A DNA stretch of 64,000 nucleotides, from the NCBI GenBank assembly GCA_035527835.1, contig DATKZS010000196.1, positions 1 to 64,000 of the forward strand. Reading direction: 5' to 3'. The notes under the pieces are model-generated. The model was not told the DNA's origin. It was given only the letters and a program-made list of their open reading frames with translations, and made no database searches. A program made the translations under genes and the position numbers. Below, one piece after another: positions 58,097 through 64,000 of the stretch (its first letter is position 1; each line of letters starts with the position of its first letter). This DNA is from DATKZS01 sp035527835 [NCBI: bacterium] (GTDB lineage Bacteria; RBG-13-61-14).

Positions 58097-59070
58097 AAAA
58101 GTCCCGCCTCACCCTCTTTTCCTCCGCCGTGTTCATCGCCGCCGCCGTCATCGTGTTTTCCGTGTTCTCGCTGTTTGCGGACCGGCCCGCTCCCGGCCCG
58201 GCCGACACTCCCGGCTTTTACCGCGCGGCCGCGATTCCGGGCGTGGCCCATGAGCACGTTCCGGGCATGACCGGCCATTTGAACGGGGTCGCGGCGCGGA
58301 TCAATGAGCAGGGCTGGCGCGGAGGCGGGATCGAGATGCCCAAGCCCGCCGGCAATGTCCGGATCGTGGTCACGGGCGATTCCGTGGTCTTCGGCCAGGG
58401 GGTGGAGGAAAACTCGACGCTCGCCGTCCAGCTCGAAAAAAAGATCGAGGCTTTAGCCCCGGCGAAAAAATGGGAGACGATCAACGCCGGCGTGCGCGGT
58501 TATAATATAAAGGACTACGCGCTGATCTTTAAGCCCCGCGTCCTGGCCCTCGATCCGGACCTCGTGGTCCTGGTCATTACCGAGATCAACGATCCGGAGC
58601 GGGTCCCGTTCATTCCCCATTCCCCGAAAATGGACCGCTGGAAAAGGGCATGGTGGACCAGGCTGCCCTTTATCAGGCCCCTGCTGGCGCTGCCGGTGGC
58701 CGAGGAGATGGGCCGCCTGCTCACGGCCCACGTGCGCGGGCTCTATGACCCGGCGGGCCCGGAATGGCCGGCGTTCCTGAAAGAATTGACCGACATTGTC
58801 AACGCGAGCCGGGAGGCCCACGTCGCCATCATCGTCGTGACCTTTCCCTACCTGGATGACGCCGACGTGTTCCACGACGAGAGAGCGCGCCTGCAGCGGG
58901 CGCTCACGGAGCTCGGGGTCCCATGGATTGACCCGCGGCCGGAATTGGCACGCCACGCCTCATCCGCGCTGGTGGTGAGCAGGAACGATTTTCATCCTAA
59001 CGCCCTGGCGCTGGGCATCACCGCCGGGCTGCTGGCGGGAACGGTGGTACGCGAATTTATTCAGCAGTGA
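58093..59070 (+). CDS. SGNH/GDSL-family hydrolase with N-terminal membrane anchor
   Basis: A 325-residue protein with an N-terminal hydrophobic segment (about 7-28) and an SGNH hydrolase fold. The catalytic serine lies in TGDSVVFGQGV (GDS at 95-97), block III-like residues follow in VLVITEINDPE, and the Asp/His pair is in NDFHPNALALG near 300. SGNH enzymes of this envelope-facing type de-acylate or modify polysaccharides and lipids. The substrate is unknown. The start overlaps the HEPN stop by four bases. The downstream gap to the efflux operon holds a CGCAAAG-word hairpin. Confidence 0.88.
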   Translation: MKKSRLTLFSSAVFIAAAVIVFSVFSLFADRPAPGPADTPGFYRAAAIPGVAHEHVPGMTGHLNGVAARINEQGWRGGGIEMPKPAGNVRIVVTGDSVVFGQGVEENSTLAVQLEKKIEALAPAKKWETINAGVRGYNIKDYALIFKPRVLALDPDLVVLVITEINDPERVPFIPHSPKMDRWKRAWWTRLPFIRPLLALPVAEEMGRLLTAHVRGLYDPAGPEWPAFLKELTDIVNASREAHVAIIVVTFPYLDDADVFHDERARLQRALTELGVPWIDPRPELARHASSALVVSRNDFHPNALALGITAGLLAGTVVREFIQQ

Positions 59071-59082
59071 CGATGCAAGGGA

Positions 59083-59190
59083 TTTTAAGCGCAAAGGCGC
59101 AAAGAACGCCAAGAATCAGCAGGAAAAAATCCGGTGCATCCTGTAAATTCCGCTCTTCCTTTGCATTCTTTGCGCCTTTGCGCTTAAAAA
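59083..59190. repeat. Inverted CGCAAAG triple-word repeat
   Basis: Left arm CGCAAAG-G-CGCAAAG-AA-CGCCAAG (59091-59114) and right arm CTTTGCG-C-CTTTGCG type words (59165-59188), between convergent transcription units. Confidence 0.78.
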
Positions 59191-59239
59191 AGAAGCTCAA
59201 CTCAAGGACCAGCCATCATTCCCTTCACCACGGCCCTGC

Positions 59240-60459
59240 TCACTCATAGCGCAGGGCCTCGATGGGATCGAGCTTGGCCGCGCGCCAGGCCGGGTAGAAC
59301 CCGAAGAAGATTCCGACCATTCCCGAGAAGATAAGCGCGAGCAGGATGTAGGCCGGGCTCACCAGCACCGGCCAGCCGGCGGTGCTCGACAAGATTTTGG
59401 CCGCCCCGATGCCGAGCAGGATGCCGATGATCCCGCCGATCCCGGACAGCACCATGGCCTCGACCAGGAACTGCATCAGGATGTCCCGCCGCCTGGCCCC
59501 CACCGCCATGCGCAGCCCGATCTCGCGCGTGCGCTCGGTCACGGAGACCAGCATGATGTTCATGATTCCGATGCCGCCCACCATCAGGGAGATGGAGGCG
59601 ATGACCGTGAGCAACAGTGTCATTACCCGGGACACCTGGGTGATGGTGGAGGTGACCTCGGTCATGTCCATGATGGAGAAGTCGTCTTCGGCGCCCGGGG
59701 CCAGGTGGTGCCGCTGCCGGAGCAGCGCGGTGATGTCGTCGGTGGCCTGGTCCAGGACCTTCATCGAGCTGAGCTTGACCATGATCTGGTCAACGTCGTT
59801 GAACTGCGAGTTCTGCAGCACGTGCCGGCAGGTGGTCCACGGGATCACGATGGTGTCGTCCTGGTCCATTCCAAACGCCGCGGTCCCCTTCGGAGCAAAC
59901 ACCCCGATCACCCGGAAAGGCATGTTGCCGATCCGGATGGTCTCGCCGATCGGGTCCTCGTCGTTGAAAAGCTGCTTGACCACCGTCATCCCCAGCACCG
60001 CCACCCGCGAGCTGATCGTAACCTCGGAATCCATGAAAAAACGGCCCGCCAGCAAACTCCAACTGCGAATTTCCGGATACGACGGAGCAACGCCCTGAAT
60101 CTGCGTCGCCCAGTTCATGTCCTGGTAAATAACCTGCCGGCCCGTGCGCTCCAGCGGCGTCACCGCCGCGACGTAAGGGCTTTCCTTGAAGATCGCCTCC
60201 GCATCCTCCGCCGTCAGCGTCCGCGAGCTGCCCGCGCCGCCGTGCATGCCCCGCATCATCGAGCTGCCGGGAAAGATGATCATCAGGTTGTTGCCCAGGC
60301 TCTTGATCTGGTCCTGGATCATGACCGTGGCGCCCTGGCCCACCGCCATCATCGCGATCACCGCCGCGATGCCCACGATGATCCCCAAGGTCGTCAACAG
60401 CGAGCGCACCTTGTTGCGCACCAGCGCCCGCATCGCCACCCGGAGCGTCGCCCACACGT

Positions 60460-60463
<4 letters not shown>
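59240..60463 (-). CDS. MacB-type ABC transporter permease
   Basis: A 407-residue permease of the MacB/LolCE type: one N-terminal helix (RNKVRSLLTTLGIIVGIAAVIAMM), a large periplasmic domain (about 45-280) and three C-terminal helices starting near MTLLLTVIASISLMVGGIGIMNIML. The long periplasmic domain with ASIVPLERTG-like (AVTPLERTGRQ) and GDEDPIG-type (NDEDPIGETIRIGNMPF) stretches is typical of MacB. The ATPase is encoded separately (next gene), unlike E. coli MacB where both are fused. It is last in an operon of TolC-like, MacA-like, ATPase and permease genes, forming a tripartite efflux or lipoprotein/peptide export pump. Confidence 0.94.
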
Positions 60464-61131
<668 letters not shown>

Positions 61132-61132
61132 G

Positions 61133-62365
61133 TCAGTGCGCCACCCTGCGCACGTTGCGCGACGGCATCTGCGGCATGAACGGGTTCACCTGCTGGTTGC
61201 CCTCCCCCGCCTCCACCATCCCGACCACCACCTGCTGACCCGCGGTGAGGCCGGGACCCGACACCTCGGTAAACGAGCCGTCGCTGATGCCCGTCGTCAC
61301 CCTGACCTCGGAAAGGCCCTTGTCCGCAAGCACATAAATCTTGTGCCCGTGCTCCACGGAACGGCCTTGCTCGCCCGCGCCCGCCCAGGGCACGCCCGCG
61401 GCCTCTCCCTGCGCCGCGGGGCGGAAACGCAGCGCCGCGTTCGGGACCTTGAGCACGTCCTCGTGCCGCGCCACCTCGACCGAGACGTTGGCCGTCATCC
61501 CCGGCAAGAGCTTGCGCTCCGGGTTCTCGGCCGTGATGATCACCGTATAGGTCACCACGTTCTGCACCGTGGTCGCGTTGATCCGCACCTGCGTCACCTC
61601 GCCGTGGAAGGTCTGGTCGGGGAAGGCGTCCACCGTGAACGACACCGGCTGGCCATCGGCCGCCTTCCCGATGTCGGCCTCCGGGATCGCCGCCTCCACC
61701 TGGACATGGCTCAAGTCCGTGGCGATCACGAAGATGGTCGCCGCGGCCAGGCTCGCCACCACGGTCTGGCCCTCGCTCACGTTGCGCGCCACCACCACTC
61801 CGTTGACCGGCGACTTGATCACCGTGTAGCTCAGGTCCGCCTGCGAAAGACGCAACTGCGCCTGGGCCTGGTCCACCGCCGCCCGTGACTGCTTGAGCTG
61901 CGCCACCAGCACGTCGCGGCTGGCCACGTCCGCGTCCAGCTCCGAGAGCGAGATCAGGTTCCGGGGCAGGAGCTGGCGGTCGCGCGCAAGCTCCTTCTCC
62001 GCCTTCCAGAGCTGCGCCTTGACCTGCTGGACGTCGGCCCTGCTCCGTACCACGTTGGCCTGGTCCTGGGCCACCCGGGCCTCGTAAACCGTGGGGTCTA
62101 TCTGCGCCACCGTCTGGCCTTCCCGGACCTCCGAGTTGAAATCAACGTAGAGCTTGCTGATCCGGCCCGTCACCTGCGTGCCCACCTCGACCTGCTTGAT
62201 GGGCTGGACCGTGCCGGTGGCCTTGACCGTCTGCACCACCAGGCCCTTCCCCACCGCCGCCACGTTGTAGCCAAGACCGCCGTTCCCGTCGCGCCACAGC
62301 CGCCACGCCCCCAGCGAACCCACCGCCACCACCGCCACCGCGGCATAAACCCAACGCCGTTTCAT
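61133..62365 (-). CDS. MacA-like periplasmic adaptor (membrane fusion protein)
   Basis: A 410-residue membrane fusion protein. One N-terminal helix anchors it; then come a lipoyl-like segment (ATGTVQPIKQVEVGTQVTGRI), a long coiled-coil hairpin (about 100-200, ARVAQDQANVVRSRADVQQVKAQL and SRAAVDQAQAQLRLSQADL), and a beta-barrel (VKSPVNGVV-like VIKSPVNGVVVARN). It would bridge the MacB-type transporter and the TolC-like factor. The lipoyl and barrel lengths fit the MacA/HlyD family. It overlaps the TolC gene by four bases. Confidence 0.95.
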   Translation of the reverse strand: MKRRWVYAAVAVVAVGSLGAWRLWRDGNGGLGYNVAAVGKGLVVQTVKATGTVQPIKQVEVGTQVTGRISKLYVDFNSEVREGQTVAQIDPTVYEARVAQDQANVVRSRADVQQVKAQLWKAEKELARDRQLLPRNLISLSELDADVASRDVLVAQLKQSRAAVDQAQAQLRLSQADLSYTVIKSPVNGVVVARNVSEGQTVVASLAAATIFVIATDLSHVQVEAAIPEADIGKAADGQPVSFTVDAFPDQTFHGEVTQVRINATTVQNVVTYTVIITAENPERKLLPGMTANVSVEVARHEDVLKVPNAALRFRPAAQGEAAGVPWAGAGEQGRSVEHGHKIYVLADKGLSEVRVTTGISDGSFTEVSGPGLTAGQQVVVGMVEAGEGNQQVNPFMPQMPSRNVRRVAH

Positions 62366-63750
62366 GGCTCATTTCCCCCGGTAATATGCTGAATCTGCGC
62401 CACCGCGGCCAGGTAATCGAACCGCGCCTGCACCTCTTGCGCCCGCGCGTTGCTGAGGCTCGTCTCCGCGTCCGTCAAATCCACGGCCGACGCCCGGCCG
62501 ATCCTGTAAAGCTCGGTCACCAGCTCCAGGTTGTCCTGGGCCTGGCCCACCACCTGCTCCGTGAGCTCCATCCGCCTCTTCGCGTCCTCCAACTGCGCCT
62601 GGGCCTGCTTGAGCTGCACGAAGATCTGCTGCTCCAGCTCCGACTTCCGAGCCCGGGCCGACCGCAGCGCCGCCGCCGCCTGGTCCACCGAGTTCACCTT
62701 CCGAAACCCGCTGAACAGGTCCAGCGAGATGAGCGGGCCCACCGCCCAATTCCACGTCAGCGGAAAATCGCTCCCGTTCCAGGTATAGCCCGCGCCCAGC
62801 GTCAGCTTCGGCGCCAGGTCCGCGATCGAGTAATCAACCCCCGCCGACGCCGCCCTCTCCTGCTCCATGAGCGCCAGCAGGCTCGGGTTGTGCGACCGCG
62901 CCTCATCCATCAGCGCGTCAAACGCCACGCTGTACTCCGTCACCGCCGGCTCCGTCACTATAAATCCCGGGTCTTCGGCCAGCCCCATCGCCTGCGCCAG
63001 CGCCGCGCGCGAGGTCTTCACCGCGTTCTCCGCGCTGATCACGTTGAGCCGCGCGTTGCCCAGGTCCACCTCCGCCTTGGTCAGGTCGTACCGGATCCGC
63101 CGCCCCACCTCCACCAGGGCCCGGGTCTGCTCCAGGTGCGCCTCGAACTCTTTCTCCGTGTCCCGCGCCACCACCAAGAGCGCCTGCGCCTTCGATAAAT
63201 CGTAATACGCCTGCCGCACCAGAAACGTGACGTCGTTCGCCGCGGACCGCAAATTCTGTTCCGCCGCCAGCTTGTTCGCGCCCGCCTGCCGCACCAGCGC
63301 CGACGTCCGCCCGAAGTCCAACAGCAACTGGTCCAGGTTCACCCCCGCGCTGTACGAATCTTCCGAGTCGTTGCTCGGAGAAGGCGCGCCCGGCGCCGAA
63401 GAGTTCTGCGTGGTCCGCTCGTACTGGGCCTGCGACCTTACCGTCGGCAGATACCCCGACACCGCGTCCTGAGCCCGGCTCCGGGCAATCGCCAGGTTCT
63501 CCTGGGCCACCACCATTTGCGGATGATATTGAAGCGCGAGCTCCACCGCCCGCTCGGCCGTGAGCTCCGTGCCCGCCGAAAGCCCGGCCTCCGCCGCCGT
63601 AACCGTCCGCTCGCCCGCCGGCGCCCGGCTCGCGTCCTGCGCCAGACGGGCGTTCTTGATCTGCGTACAGCCTCCGCCCGCCGCCAGCACCAGCGCCAGG
63701 ATGACGCGCAACCCGGCCGCCCGCCCGGACCTTTCTTTCCTCGCCTTCAT
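62362..63750 (-). CDS. TolC-family outer-membrane efflux factor (lipoprotein)
   Basis: A 462-residue outer-membrane factor of the TolC/OEP family. Two internally homologous halves rich in helical heptads are visible (LALQYHPQMVVAQENLAIA and VALAEDPGF-like VALGEDP positions; LSAIAQ-like LEQQIFVQLKQAQAQLED), with beta segments in between, consistent with a trimeric tunnel and 4-stranded contributions to the barrel. Choosing the ATG at 63750 (GAGGAGAGAAG upstream) gives a signal ending in GGGC, so it is probably lipidated, as in OprM-type relatives. The frame is open 28 codons further upstream. It is first in the four-gene pump operon. Confidence 0.92.
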   Translation of the reverse strand: MKARKERSGRAAGLRVILALVLAAGGGCTQIKNARLAQDASRAPAGERTVTAAEAGLSAGTELTAERAVELALQYHPQMVVAQENLAIARSRAQDAVSGYLPTVRSQAQYERTTQNSSAPGAPSPSNDSEDSYSAGVNLDQLLLDFGRTSALVRQAGANKLAAEQNLRSAANDVTFLVRQAYYDLSKAQALLVVARDTEKEFEAHLEQTRALVEVGRRIRYDLTKAEVDLGNARLNVISAENAVKTSRAALAQAMGLAEDPGFIVTEPAVTEYSVAFDALMDEARSHNPSLLALMEQERAASAGVDYSIADLAPKLTLGAGYTWNGSDFPLTWNWAVGPLISLDLFSGFRKVNSVDQAAAALRSARARKSELEQQIFVQLKQAQAQLEDAKRRMELTEQVVGQAQDNLELVTELYRIGRASAVDLTDAETSLSNARAQEVQARFDYLAAVAQIQHITGGNEP

Positions 63751-63902
63751 TGCTTCTCTCCTCGCACTGCCGTCCCTGCCACTATCCGCATGAGGGTTCT
63801 TTCCTATACTTTTGAGAAACATGGTTTTCTTCACTCCCCTTTTCTTCTAATGAAACAATATTTCTTCCTCAGCGTTCTCCGCGTCTCTGCGGTTTTATAA
63901 AA

Positions 63903-64000
63903 CTATTTGCTACCAACAGCCACGCCGTGCAGAAAAAAGTCCGCGTGCAGCGCGGCCTCTTCCTCGATCGGAGTGTTCTCGTCTCTCATCATCCGCTCCA
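63903..64000 (-). CDS. 3' end of a probable TetR-family regulator (partial)
   Basis: Reading the minus strand from the window edge, frame 3 is open for 31 residues and ends at TAG (63903-63905): ERMMRDENTPIEEEAALHAD then FFLHGVAVGSK. A C-terminal acidic helix followed by ADFFLHGV resembles the end of TetR/AcrR regulators, which often precede TolC-MacAB operons and are transcribed in the same direction. The remainder lies outside the window. The 150-base gap to the TolC gene would hold the pump promoter and operator. Confidence 0.5.
   Translation of the reverse strand, partial: ERMMRDENTPIEEEAALHADFFLHGVAVGSK

Overview
This 64 kb window is GC-rich bacterial chromosome (low-to-mid 60s % GC by eye) from a Gram-negative-type cell: it encodes a TolC-family outer-membrane factor, a periplasmic adaptor and several lipoproteins. 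There is no rRNA, tRNA or other strong taxonomic marker. The mix of a Bat/MoxR aerotolerance operon, FmdE, DUF3160, a NosR-like FMN/polyferredoxin protein, several toxin-antitoxin modules and intergenic DNA packed with short-word repeats suggests an uncultivated environmental lineage. I cannot name the phylum from the sequence.

Layout. 0-10 kb: a possible IS21-type end, a PEBP lipoprotein, a zinc alcohol dehydrogenase, an orphan OppC-type permease, an AraC-type regulator between two copies of a MITE-like element, a NYN/OST-HTH protein, a HIT protein, a DUF2378-like protein and a GT-C-type membrane glycosyltransferase. 10-12 kb: groES-groEL behind a consensus promoter and a CIRCE operator. 12-20 kb: a gene-poor, repeat-dominated stretch with five copies of a promoter-like repeat (one drives a DUF4258/YgiT pair), one strongly AT-rich gene of unknown function, and an alkylsulfatase-like gene bracketed by duplicated intergenic DNA. 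20-34 kb: a RelE-type pair, a second GT-C protein, a Trk/Ktr potassium uptake pair, FmdE, a WD40 membrane protein, a DUF433/DUF5615 pair, an acyl-CoA dehydrogenase, DUF2283, ilvE, a DUF3160 lipoprotein and an Old Yellow Enzyme relative. 34-43 kb: an operon of a K+ channel with RCK domain, a separate cyclic-nucleotide-binding protein and a CheY-like receiver, then GNAT, PilZ, priA, a NosR-like protein and a PIG-L deacetylase. 43-54 kb: a ten-gene minus-strand Bat/MoxR operon. 54-64 kb: a sugar-type ABC permease and binding protein without ATPase, an MNT/HEPN pair, an SGNH hydrolase, and a TolC-MacA-MacB efflux operon with the 3' end of a probable TetR-type regulator.

The most unusual content is intergenic. 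Three architectures of short-word repeats recur: contiguous degenerate heptamers; triplets of the heptamer CRCNNAG separated by G and AA; and 9-mers ending AGGAT. Within one locus the words match each other, but the word changes from locus to locus while the layout is kept. Many loci are inverted repeats able to form long hairpins. Interspersed are REP-like units, larger dispersed repeats, two MITE-like elements and the promoter-like repeats. One repeat cluster lies in frame between the overlapping start codon and the signal sequence of the BatC-like gene.
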